From JAFGFY01 sp964520425 (lineage in GTDB: Bacteria > Desulfobacterota > DSM-4660 > Desulfatiglandales > HGW-15), in NCBI GenBank assembly GCA_964520425.1, contig CAZFMX010000057.1:1-20660 (forward strand): 20,660 nucleotides of DNA. The letters are read 5' to 3'. A model generated the notes under the pieces. The model did not search any database, had not been told where the DNA came from, and saw nothing but the letters and a program-made list of their open reading frames with translations. The translations under genes were made by a program, and so were the position numbers. Shown here piece by piece: positions 13,515 through 20,612 of the stretch; position 1 is the first letter of the stretch, and each line of letters opens with the position of its first letter.

Positions 13515-13557
13515 CCACCGTCTATAGCACGTCCTCAGTAGCTGCTGAGGAGGGTGG
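13515..13557. repeat. REP-like hairpin
   Basis: TCCTCAG (13532-13538) pairs with CTGAGGA (13545-13551) around a TAGCTG loop. CCACC (13515-13519) and GGTGG (13553-13557) extend the pairing. The segment around 13528-13557 resembles the reverse complement of 1294-1327, so it is probably a member of a dispersed family. Apart from this and the tandem repeat, nothing was recognised in the 432-base gap at 13352-13783. Confidence 0.5.
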
Positions 13558-13771
13558 ATAAAATATTAAGAAGAAGAGATGGCATAGTGCTAATGAGGAT
13601 GGACAAGCTGCAACTTGCGCATTTTTGCAGGGGGAATTGAGGTTTGTCAATGCAAAAGAATTGAGGAGCAGGGAAATTCATGAAACGCAGAGAGGGGACT
13701 GCCATGTTATCTCCCTGCGTTATGATTTAGTGGCTGTATTTTCTTGTTCCTTTATGATATTGCTAAATTGT

Positions 13772-13778
13772 AGGAGGT
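13772..13778 (+). promoter_or_regulatory. Strong ribosome-binding site that sets a TTG start
   Basis: AGGAGGT lies five bases before TTG at 13784. It is the best Shine-Dalgarno match in the region and places the start of the phosphatidyltransferase 53 codons inside the longest open frame. Confidence 0.75.
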
Positions 13779-13783
13779 CTTCA

Positions 13784-15085
13784 TTGAATAGGATTATCCT
13801 AATCATCATCGCTGTGGCCCTGTCTGCCTTGGTGTATCTGGGCTTTTTTATTGCCTTGAAAAACCCTAAAGGAAGAGACTATTTGGGAAGAAGCTGGTAT
13901 TTCCATCCAAACAGTATCTGCATATGGAGGGTCATCATTGGACTCTCGAGTACGGTACTCTATTTTGTGTTCAAACAACATACCTGGGCCATTCTCCTTT
14001 TCACACTCTCAGCCTTCATGGACGGTATTGATGGGCTGATAGCCAGGAGCTGCGACCTAGCAAGCCCTTTCGGCGAAGAACTCGATCCCCTTTGCGATAA
14101 GCTGACCTATTTACCACCCTTCGTGTTTTTTGCCCATCATGGCCTGTTGAGTATTCCGTCAGTCTATTCCCTGCTGATTATAGAAATCTGTGGACAGTTC
14201 CTGGTCAGATATCTTATTAAGCGCTTTACAACCTTCTCTGTGGCTGCGAATAACTTTGGAAAGGTCAAAGCCATTCTCTGCTTTTTCCTGATCATTTACT
14301 TGGCATTACTGGATGACGGCTTGCCGATTCCAAAAATCGCTAATCATATACTCTACGTCTGCATTGTTTTGTCAATTTCATCGAGTGTTTTCAAAACCAT
14401 CTCCAATCGTTTTTATGCGGATATCTTGTCCTCACTGAATCTACTGTGCGGCCTGGTTGGAATCATTCTGGTCTTTCAAGGACTGTATGTCTATGTGGCC
14501 ATTACCATCTTGACCGGGCAGATATTCGATCTGCTCGATGGCAGGATGGCTGAAAAGCACGGAAGCACAAAATTCGGCCCCTGGTTTGATGATATTGCAG
14601 ACCTCATTAGTTTTGGCTTATGCCCAGGATTGCTGATCTTTTTAAAGGGGGGGGGCTCGTTCCCCTCTTTTGCCTTTGGGTCTCTCTACTCTCTTTCCAT
14701 AGGGTTCCGTTTGTGGCGGTTCTTAGCCCATGACAAGCATGATAAATCAATTCCGCCAGGATTTTTTAAGGGCCTGCCCAGCCCGGCAGGCGCTATGGTG
14801 GCTCTGGGGGTGTGTCTATTCGTGGAGAATCGATGGATTGTATGGGGTACGATCCTCATGACTTCCTTTTTCCTTGTAAGTCATGTAAGGTTTGTTCATT
14901 TCGGGAGAGTGGTTTTGAGACGTATTCCAAGGACCTTTACCGTTTTGTTCGGGTCTGCGATTGTGTTCATGATTGCCTATTTTACGAAAGCAAGGGATTC
15001 CCAAATGCTGGGGGCTTTGCTCCTGACATGCTTTTTAATCTATATCATCACAAGTAGCCGGATAACGATGGCCGGAGATGTTTGA
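13784..15085 (+). CDS. Tandem-domain CDP-alcohol phosphatidyltransferase
   Basis: From the TTG start this is a 433-residue membrane protein with two complete CDP-alcohol phosphatidyltransferase units. The family motif is DxxDGxxAR, 8 residues, GxxxDxxxD. Unit 1 (about 40-200) has it intact: Asp80, Asp83-Gly84, Ala87-Arg88, Gly97, Asp101, Asp105. Unit 2 (about 210-433) has Asp249, Asp252-Gly253, Ala256, Gly265, Asp269, Asp273, but Glu257 replaces the Arg. It continues IADLISFGLCPGLLIF, the signature of phosphatidylserine synthases. Hydrophobic helices run throughout and begin right after the start. It probably makes phospholipids from CDP-diacylglycerol; whether both units are active is unknown. 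The longer frame from ATG 13625 adds a segment with no family similarity and no ribosome site. Confidence 0.82.
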   Translation: MNRIILIIIAVALSALVYLGFFIALKNPKGRDYLGRSWYFHPNSICIWRVIIGLSSTVLYFVFKQHTWAILLFTLSAFMDGIDGLIARSCDLASPFGEELDPLCDKLTYLPPFVFFAHHGLLSIPSVYSLLIIEICGQFLVRYLIKRFTTFSVAANNFGKVKAILCFFLIIYLALLDDGLPIPKIANHILYVCIVLSISSSVFKTISNRFYADILSSLNLLCGLVGIILVFQGLYVYVAITILTGQIFDLLDGRMAEKHGSTKFGPWFDDIADLISFGLCPGLLIFLKGGGSFPSFAFGSLYSLSIGFRLWRFLAHDKHDKSIPPGFFKGLPSPAGAMVALGVCLFVENRWIVWGTILMTSFFLVSHVRFVHFGRVVLRRIPRTFTVLFGSAIVFMIAYFTKARDSQMLGALLLTCFLIYIITSSRITMAGDV

Positions 15086-15175
15086 AGATTGTTCATTTGT
15101 TCGGTCTTAAACATAGTGCTGTGTCTCAGAATTAACATAAATAATAATTTCCTACTGTACAGATTCAAAGTGCCT

Positions 15176-15219
15176 TAGAATCTGCTAAAATTATGAAGAG
15201 TTTTTCTGACACACGACAC
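15176..15219 (+). repeat. Copy 1 of a ~44-nt dispersed repeat (possible mobile-element end)
   Basis: The segment starting TAGAATCTGCTAAAATTATG and ending CTGACACACGACAC matches, with about 80% identity and one gap, the reverse complement of 20570-20612. It lies in the 166-base non-coding stretch before the peptidase gene. No transposase frame adjoins it, so if it is a transposon end it is a decayed or solo one. Confidence 0.55.
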
Positions 15220-15264
15220 GGGGACTATTAGGTATGAGGGCTCATGCTTGAGTGAAATGTGGGA

Positions 15265-15271
15265 AAAGGAG
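15265..15271 (+). promoter_or_regulatory. Ribosome-binding site that sets the pepF start
   Basis: AAAGGAG lies seven bases before ATG 15279 and favours that codon over GTG 15252, which would put an extra charged segment in front of the signal peptide. Confidence 0.75.
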
Positions 15272-15278
15272 TGTGACT

Positions 15279-17171
15279 ATGAAGAAAGGAACAGGTGCTT
15301 TTATCACAATGATGATTATTCTCTCAATGTTTTTGACTGAAGGCAATGTAGGATCGCAGACGCGTGATCGATCCCAAGTGGCGGAGAAAGATACATGGCG
15401 GCTTGAAGACCTGTATGAATCTGAGGATCTATGGCGGACATCAAAAGAGAAGCTGGTGGAGGAGTTGGATAAAGTGCTCCAATACAAAGGCAAACTGACG
15501 ACATCGGCAGATTCCTTGCTTTCATGTCTCAACCTAAGCAGCGAATTGAGCAAAGAGTTCTCACGTCTCTATTCTTACGCCTCCATGAAGTCTGATCAAG
15601 ATACGCGTGAAGCCCATCATATGGGGATGAAACAGGAAATGGCCCAAATAGGCACTAATTTCAGCAGTAAAACTTCATTTATCGAGCCGGAATTAGTCAA
15701 GATGGATAAGGGAGATATTGATCGGTTTATCATTGAATTGCCTGAGCTGGAGGTCTATCGGTTTTATCTCTACGATCTGCAGCGGCGCAAGGAGCACAAA
15801 CTCTCTGCCAAAGAAGAGAAGATTATCGCTGAGGCCGGTATGATGGCGGGAGCCCCGGGTGACATCCGTTCTGTCTTTGCCAATGCCGAGTTGCCGTATC
15901 CGGAGGTCGAACTCTCCGACGGTACAAAAGCCAAACTCAATCAGGCCGGCTACACTCGGTATCGTTCCGCGGCTAACCGCGAGGATCGTGAACTGGTATT
16001 CAGAAAATTCTGGGGTGTTATGAACGATTACAGGCAGACCCTGGGTGTATCTCTCTACTCCAATATAAAAAGCGATATATTCTACACAAGGGTGCGAGGA
16101 TATGAGTCTTCATTGCATTCCTCTCTTGATGTCAACAATATCCCGGTTGAAGTCTATTATTCTTTGATTGACAATGTGAACAAGAACCTGAATTCCTTCC
16201 ATCGCTATCTCAAGATCAAGAAACGGATGCTGCAGGTGGAGACCCTGAAATATTCTGATCTATATGCCCCGACGGTGAAGGACGTCGATCTGGAATATAC
16301 GATTGATGAGGCTAAGACCTTGGTTCTGGAAGCCTGCGAGCCACTGGGGCAAGCATATTTAAAGGTGGTGAAACAAGGGTTTGCTAATCGTTGGGTGGAT
16401 GTATATCCCACCGGGGGCAAACGATCAGGGGCCTATTCCAATGGCAGCGCCTATGATGTACATCCCTATATTCTTTTAAATTTCAATGGCAAATATAATG
16501 ACGTGAGTACTCTGGCCCATGAACTTGGACATACCATGCACAGTTATTTGTCTAACAAGAATCAGCCATATCCCCTATCAGACTATTCCATCTTTGTGGC
16601 TGAAGTGGCCTCCACTTTCAACGAGGCCCTGCTCCACAACCTCATGATGCAGAAGATCAAAGACGATGATGTGCGACTCTCTCTGCTCATGGAATACTTG
16701 GACGGTATCAAAGGAACGGTGTTCAGACAAACCCAGTTTGCCGAATATGAACTCAAAATACATGAGATAGCCGAGAAGGATCAACCTCTTACTGGAGATG
16801 TGTTGACGGATTTATATTCCGAGATCCTGAAAAAATACTATGGTCATGAAGAGGGCGTGACGCTTATCGAAGACTATGTGACGGTTGAGTGGGCTTACAT
16901 CCCACATTTCTACTACAACTACTATGTCTATCAATATGCTACGAGCTTCACCGCTTCCATGGCCCTGGCCGAGAAGGTGATCAATAGAGAAGAAGGGACT
17001 GTGGAGAATTTTCTTACATTCCTCTCTTCGGGCGGGTCCAAGTATCCCATAGATCTTTTGAAAGCGGCCGGTGTGGACATGACGACTTCAGAGCCTTTCG
17101 ATAAAACCATGGCAGCCATGAACCGCACCATGGACGAGATTGAGAAGATTCTGGATAAGAAGGGATTATAG
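15279..17171 (+). CDS. pepF: Oligoendopeptidase F-like M3 metallopeptidase with signal peptide
   Basis: A 630-residue protein of the M3B (PepF) family. The zinc site HELGH is at 414-418 in VSTLAHELGHTMHSYL, and the third ligand is probably Glu442 in FVAEVASTFNE. Other family segments are WRLEDLY near the N-terminus, DVHPYILLNFNGKYNDV just before the active site, and FYYNYYVYQYATSFTAS near the C-terminus. PepF enzymes are usually cytoplasmic. This one begins MKKGTGAFITMMIILSMFLT, a typical Sec signal peptide with no lipobox cysteine, so it is predicted to act in the periplasm or outside the cell on short peptides. It ends 15 bases from the convergent cytochrome gene. No partner transporter is in the window. 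Confidence 0.9.
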   Translation: MKKGTGAFITMMIILSMFLTEGNVGSQTRDRSQVAEKDTWRLEDLYESEDLWRTSKEKLVEELDKVLQYKGKLTTSADSLLSCLNLSSELSKEFSRLYSYASMKSDQDTREAHHMGMKQEMAQIGTNFSSKTSFIEPELVKMDKGDIDRFIIELPELEVYRFYLYDLQRRKEHKLSAKEEKIIAEAGMMAGAPGDIRSVFANAELPYPEVELSDGTKAKLNQAGYTRYRSAANREDRELVFRKFWGVMNDYRQTLGVSLYSNIKSDIFYTRVRGYESSLHSSLDVNNIPVEVYYSLIDNVNKNLNSFHRYLKIKKRMLQVETLKYSDLYAPTVKDVDLEYTIDEAKTLVLEACEPLGQAYLKVVKQGFANRWVDVYPTGGKRSGAYSNGSAYDVHPYILLNFNGKYNDVSTLAHELGHTMHSYLSNKNQPYPLSDYSIFVAEVASTFNEALLHNLMMQKIKDDDVRLSLLMEYLDGIKGTVFRQTQFAEYELKIHEIAEKDQPLTGDVLTDLYSEILKKYYGHEEGVTLIEDYVTVEWAYIPHFYYNYYVYQYATSFTASMALAEKVINREEGTVENFLTFLSSGGSKYPIDLLKAAGVDMTTSEPFDKTMAAMNRTMDEIEKILDKKGL

Positions 17172-17186
17172 AACCGCAAAGCGAAT

Positions 17187-18659
17187 CTATTCTCTCATGT
17201 GAACATAATCAAGCATCTCTTGAATATTTTTTGATAAGTACCAGCGACCATTGGCAAAAACACCATAATCAGCTCCTGCCATAGCTGAGGCCAGGCGCGC
17301 TGAGTTGGCATAGAATAGCCATTGTTCCGCCCACTTTCTCTCAATCGCATCATTGAAAATACTGTCGTGTTGTTCAAGCCCTTTGGCCGCCCCTTTGTCC
17401 CAGGTCGTTATGAGGATTTTGGTTGAAGTGAGAGTCATCTCGTTGGTGGTCTCAATCGTGTTTCCAAGACGTTCAAAATGTCCGTCGACCCAGCCATTTC
17501 CATGGCAAGATAGACAGATGGTCTTCATCGCGTCCTGTCTTTGTTGCTGTTCTTCGGTATTGATCAGAAACTGGCTGACCGGTTCACCGGTGAGTTCTGT
17601 GGGCAATGGCAATCCCGCCTTGTTTCGGATAATGGACGTGTCCGAAGATTTGGGGTGGGCATAGGCATAAGGGACACCAAAAAGCCTCCAGGCAATCCTA
17701 TTGTTCATTTGATGGGTTCTCTCGGCGACGATCTCACCATCTTCTCCGACTAGAAGACTTACGTGGCATGTGGCGCAGGTGGGTGCGGTGAAATCTTTTC
17801 CGACCTTCCAGGGAACGGCCCCGAAATCCCATTCCTTATTGTGGGCTGAATGGATATTACCATGTTTGCTTACCTGATAGACGGCGTAAGCGGGGACATC
17901 CGGTCCTTTGTGGCATTCGGAACAGGTGTAAGGCCTCCTCGCCATCTCGATAGAATATTGGTGCCGCACATGACAAGCTGAGCACGATCCTGTGGTACCG
18001 TCCGGGTTGAGCCGTCCAACACCCTGGTTAGGCCATCCGGAGAGAATGGGAACCTCCATTTCACCCATATCAGAGTCCACGGTTCGCAGTCCCTCCATCT
18101 CAACCTTTGTGCCATGACAGTATAGACACGCATCGGCATTCGTGTCGGCATTGGGCGGGATGACAATGATCTCCTTGTCCTGTAAACGATGGATCCCGTT
18201 GATCTGGGTCATAAGGTCCATGTAAACCTCATTCTCCAAGAGAATCATACGCGCTTTGGACATCAGATTTTCTTGATACTGCCGAGCTTCGGCTTCATGG
18301 CAGACGGCACAGTCATTCGGGGTGACCACTGTATGAACCTGATAATCGTTGTGCTCAAAAGAGTCCTGATGGGTCTTTTCGTTCATGGTGTGACATTCAG
18401 CACAACCCACCGCCCCATTCGCCAAACGCTCAGGAACCTTTTCAACCGATATCCTCCTTTCCAATTTCGGTTTACTGAGAGCTTGTGCCGGTGAGACCTT
18501 TGCGTGAGCGCTCTTCAGCCAATCCTGAACAATTCCGGGATGCAACGAGGCATGGCAATCTATGCAGGTCTCTGAATCCTCACTGATGAGAGAATCAGCG
18601 CCTAATGTCTTACCTGCGAAGCAGAAAATGAGAGTGAATCCGAGTAATAGCTTTTTCAT
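17187..18659 (-). CDS. Octaheme c-type cytochrome of the hydroxylamine oxidoreductase (HAO) family
   Basis: A 490-residue exported cytochrome. The signal peptide is MKKLLLGFTLIFCFAGKTLG. Exactly eight CxxCH haem sites are present, starting at residues 32, 86, 117, 178, 226, 246, 295 and 382. Spacing and sequence around them, notably SACHVRHQYSIEMARRPYTC followed by SECHKGP and YAVYQVSKHGN, and the haem-free C-terminal helical region of about 100 residues, fit HAO-like octahaem proteins rather than NrfA or tetrathionate reductase. Family members oxidise hydroxylamine or hydrazine, or reduce nitrite or hydroxylamine. Direction depends on a C-terminal tyrosine cross-linked to haem 4; Tyr465 (AGADY) and Tyr474 are near the right place, but I cannot align them. 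AAGGAG lies 6 bases before the ATG. No electron-partner gene is adjacent. Confidence 0.88.
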   Translation of the reverse strand: MKKLLLGFTLIFCFAGKTLGADSLISEDSETCIDCHASLHPGIVQDWLKSAHAKVSPAQALSKPKLERRISVEKVPERLANGAVGCAECHTMNEKTHQDSFEHNDYQVHTVVTPNDCAVCHEAEARQYQENLMSKARMILLENEVYMDLMTQINGIHRLQDKEIIVIPPNADTNADACLYCHGTKVEMEGLRTVDSDMGEMEVPILSGWPNQGVGRLNPDGTTGSCSACHVRHQYSIEMARRPYTCSECHKGPDVPAYAVYQVSKHGNIHSAHNKEWDFGAVPWKVGKDFTAPTCATCHVSLLVGEDGEIVAERTHQMNNRIAWRLFGVPYAYAHPKSSDTSIIRNKAGLPLPTELTGEPVSQFLINTEEQQQRQDAMKTICLSCHGNGWVDGHFERLGNTIETTNEMTLTSTKILITTWDKGAAKGLEQHDSIFNDAIERKWAEQWLFYANSARLASAMAGADYGVFANGRWYLSKNIQEMLDYVHMRE

Positions 18660-18678
18660 GATTGCTCCTTCTTAATGT

Positions 18679-18721
18679 CCCATTCTGGGAATGGGAGAAA
18701 ATCCTTCGCCTTTAGGCGAAG
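18679..18721 (-). repeat. Two hairpins in the leader of the octaheme cytochrome gene
   Basis: CCCATTC-TGG-GAATGGG (18679-18695) and CTTCGCCT-TT-AGGCGAAG (18704-18721) are perfect stems of 7 and 8 bp. The first ends about 9 bases upstream of the AAGGAG ribosome site of the cytochrome, so both would sit in its 5' untranslated RNA. They may affect translation or RNA stability, or simply belong to the repeat-rich stretch that continues to 18863. Confidence 0.45.
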
Positions 18722-18756
18722 ACTTCAGTTCGATTTTATTAAGACAGTCAGGATTC

Positions 18757-18863
18757 AAGGGTTCCAGGATTCTAGGATTCAAGGGAAGGCATGATCGTTT
18801 TTTCACTTGGCCCCTTGACTCCTTGATTCCTTGGACCCTCAAGCTTTCGGCTTCAGCCGAAGG
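18757..18863. repeat. Imperfect 29-bp inverted repeat of ATTCAAGG-type units plus hairpin
   Basis: 18757-18785 (AAGGGTTCCAGGATTC and onward) pairs with 18812-18840 at 23 of 29 positions across a 26-base loop. The left arm is itself built of repeated GGATTC/CAAGGG units. A further hairpin, CTTTCGGCT-TC-AGCCGAAGG, follows at 18844-18863. This takes up the middle of the 498-base gap at 18660-19157. The function is unknown; it looks like a non-autonomous repeat element. Confidence 0.55.
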
Positions 18864-18876
18864 TGGTTGACTAACT

Positions 18877-18993
18877 TCACTGCGGTCTTTTTAGATGAAG
18901 TACCAATCTATCTGCTACCCAGTATCCCACGAAGTAGGCATTGGTGTTGATCCGGTATATGTAGCCCTGTCTGTTTTCAGGAGACTTCCACAC
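18877..18993 (-). pseudogene. 38-codon protein-like fragment in the gap before purA
   Basis: A minus-strand frame from GTG (18993-18991) to TGA (18879-18877) reads VWKSPENRQGYIYRINTN followed by AYFVGYWVADRLVLHLKRPQ. The alternating aromatic and polar pattern (GYIYRIN, YFVGYWV) looks like real protein rather than random translation. The frame is closed by TAG upstream at 19005-19003, and no proper ribosome site precedes the GTG. It is probably the C-terminal debris of a larger gene. I do not recognise the family. Confidence 0.3.
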
Positions 18994-19071
18994 TATTCCA
19001 GTCTAGCAAAATGAGGGGATCATAACAAGGAAATATCAGATCCCGAACTGAGTGAGTCGTGGCAAAAGCCA

Positions 19072-19100
19072 TTGACAAGGGGACGGTTTCGAACTACAAA
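19072..19100 (+). promoter_or_regulatory. Sigma-70-type promoter for purA
   Basis: A consensus -35 box TTGACA (19072-19077) is followed after exactly 17 bases by TACAAA (19095-19100), which matches TATAAT at 4 of 6 positions. Transcription would begin near 19107, giving a leader of about 50 bases before the purA ATG. The only gene downstream on this strand is purA. Confidence 0.55.
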
Positions 19101-19157
19101 GGACCGGGTCGTTTTCAGATCGGCCAATTAATGACTGTCCCATAAAAGGAGTTTCAA

Positions 19158-20459
19158 ATGTCCAATGTCGTAGTAGTGGGAACCCAGTGGGGAGATGAGG
19201 GGAAGGGGAAGGTCATTGACCTTCTAACCCCGCAGACAGATTATGTGGTTCGGTTTCAGGGTGGGAATAATGCGGGCCATACCCTTGTGGTCAACGATGA
19301 GCAAACCATCTGCCATCTTGTTCCTTCGGGTATCCTTCATAAAGGCAAGAAAAACCTGATTGGGAACGGTGTGGTGGTGGATCCGGCAGTACTTTTAGAA
19401 GAAATTGACCAGTTGAAAAAAAAGGGGATTGCCGTAGGGCCGAAGAACCTCTCGCTGAGCGAGAAGGCTCATCTTATCATGCCTTATCACAAGGCCATTG
19501 ATCTGGCCAGAGAGGAGGCCAAAGGAAAGGACAAAATAGGAACCACGGGGCGCGGCATTGGACCATGCTATGAAGACAAGGTGGGAAGGATCGGAATTAG
19601 GACTATTGACCTCCTGGACCTCGAGTCCCTTAAAGAGAAGATCGAATCGAATCTAAAGGAAAAGAATTTTTATCTCACGGAATTCCTGAATGCAGCGCCG
19701 CTTGAGCCTAAGGCCGTCTTTGATGAATACAAGTCTATGGCGGGAATCCTTCAACCATACATTTCAAATGTGTCTTTGGAAATCGATCAAGCCATCAAGT
19801 CTGGAAAAAACATACTCTTTGAAGGAGCTCAGGCAACACATCTGGACATTGACCACGGGACTTATCCTTTTGTGACTTCGTCAAATCCCGTTTCAGGGAG
19901 TGCATGCGCTGGAGCCGGTGTCGGCCCTGATAAACTTCATCACATTCTCGGCATTGTGAAGGCCTACACGACCCGCGTGGGGGCTGGGCCTTTTCCTACT
20001 GAGCTGGAAGATGAGACGGGTGATTATATCCAGAAAAAGGGCGCGGAGTTCGGTGCTACCACAGGACGCCGTCGTCGGTGCGGCTGGCTGGATCTGGTGA
20101 TGATACGTGATTCGGTCCGCCTTAATGGTTTGACCAGTCTGAATATAACAAAACTCGATGTCTTGTCCGGTCTGAAGAAACTAAAAATCTGTGTGGGATA
20201 TGAACTCCAAGGGGAACGGATTGAGGCCACTCCTGCAGGTCTCAAAAGACTGTCGCAATGTATCCCTATCTATGAAGAGCTTCCTGGATGGGACGATGAT
20301 ATTAGCTCTGCCAGGCGGATCGACGATCTACCCGCTGAGGCAAGAGACTATCTGAACAGGATCGTGGATCTTACGGGGGTCCCCTTATCTGTGATCGGAG
20401 TGGGAAGTGGGAGAGAGGAGACCATACTACTGAAAGATCCGTTCCAGGAGGTTGCATAG
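19158..20459 (+). CDS. purA: Adenylosuccinate synthetase PurA
   Basis: A 433-residue enzyme of normal length. It joins IMP and aspartate with GTP to form adenylosuccinate, the first committed step to AMP. Signatures in order are the P-loop variant GTQWGDEGKGKVIDLL (about 8-23) with its catalytic Asp, GGNNAGHT with the catalytic His, GTTGRGIGPCYEDK, FEGAQATHLDIDHGTYPFVTSS (about 223-244), GPFPTELED, TGRRRRCGWLD and TKLDVLSGL. AAAAGGAG at 19144-19151 is six bases before the ATG. It appears to be a single-gene transcript: the cytochrome upstream is divergent and no gene follows within the window. Confidence 0.97.
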   Translation: MSNVVVVGTQWGDEGKGKVIDLLTPQTDYVVRFQGGNNAGHTLVVNDEQTICHLVPSGILHKGKKNLIGNGVVVDPAVLLEEIDQLKKKGIAVGPKNLSLSEKAHLIMPYHKAIDLAREEAKGKDKIGTTGRGIGPCYEDKVGRIGIRTIDLLDLESLKEKIESNLKEKNFYLTEFLNAAPLEPKAVFDEYKSMAGILQPYISNVSLEIDQAIKSGKNILFEGAQATHLDIDHGTYPFVTSSNPVSGSACAGAGVGPDKLHHILGIVKAYTTRVGAGPFPTELEDETGDYIQKKGAEFGATTGRRRRCGWLDLVMIRDSVRLNGLTSLNITKLDVLSGLKKLKICVGYELQGERIEATPAGLKRLSQCIPIYEELPGWDDDISSARRIDDLPAEARDYLNRIVDLTGVPLSVIGVGSGREETILLKDPFQEVA

Positions 20460-20506
20460 TTTCTTTCGGCATTCAGTGTTCAAAAATTGCCATGGCCGAC
20501 TTCCTC

Positions 20507-20530
20507 CGCCTCAACAAGCTCGGGACAGGC
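20507..20530. repeat. REP-like CTCAAC...GCTCGGG...CAGG motif
   Basis: CCTCAACAAGCTCGGGACAGG shares the order CTCrAC, two or three bases, GCTCGGG, one or two bases, CAGG with 9875-9900 inside the long inverted-repeat element; both are preceded by CTCCGC. It lies in the 201-base tail after purA, where no gene was found. The two sites look like members of one dispersed repeat family. Confidence 0.45.
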
Positions 20531-20569
20531 CGCCTTGGCAGAAGACCGGACTTTTAGACCTCATCGCTA

Positions 20570-20612
20570 GTGTCGTGTCCCAGGATACTTTCCATTATTT
20601 TAGCAGGTTCTA
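20570..20612 (-). mobile_element. Copy 2 of the ~44-nt repeat, possible terminus of an element leaving the window
   Basis: GTGTCGTGTCCCAGGATACT and the following 23 bases are, in reverse complement, about 80% identical to 15176-15219. A boundary with a GTGTCGTGTCC-type end so close to the window edge would fit the start of an insertion sequence whose transposase lies beyond 20660, but no transposase codons are visible here. Confidence 0.35.

Noticed and set aside
13617..13631. TTGCGCATTTTTGCA as a sigma-54 promoter
   Set aside because: The -24 GG is missing and the spacing is wrong, despite a TTGCA at the -12 position.
13625..13783. N-terminal 53-codon extension of the phosphatidyltransferase
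   Set aside because: No ribosome site at 13625, no family similarity, and a strong AGGAGGT sits before TTG 13784.
17187..18659. Cytochrome as pentaheme nitrite reductase NrfA
   Set aside because: Eight CxxCH sites and no CxxCK; length and C-terminal region fit the octaheme HAO family.
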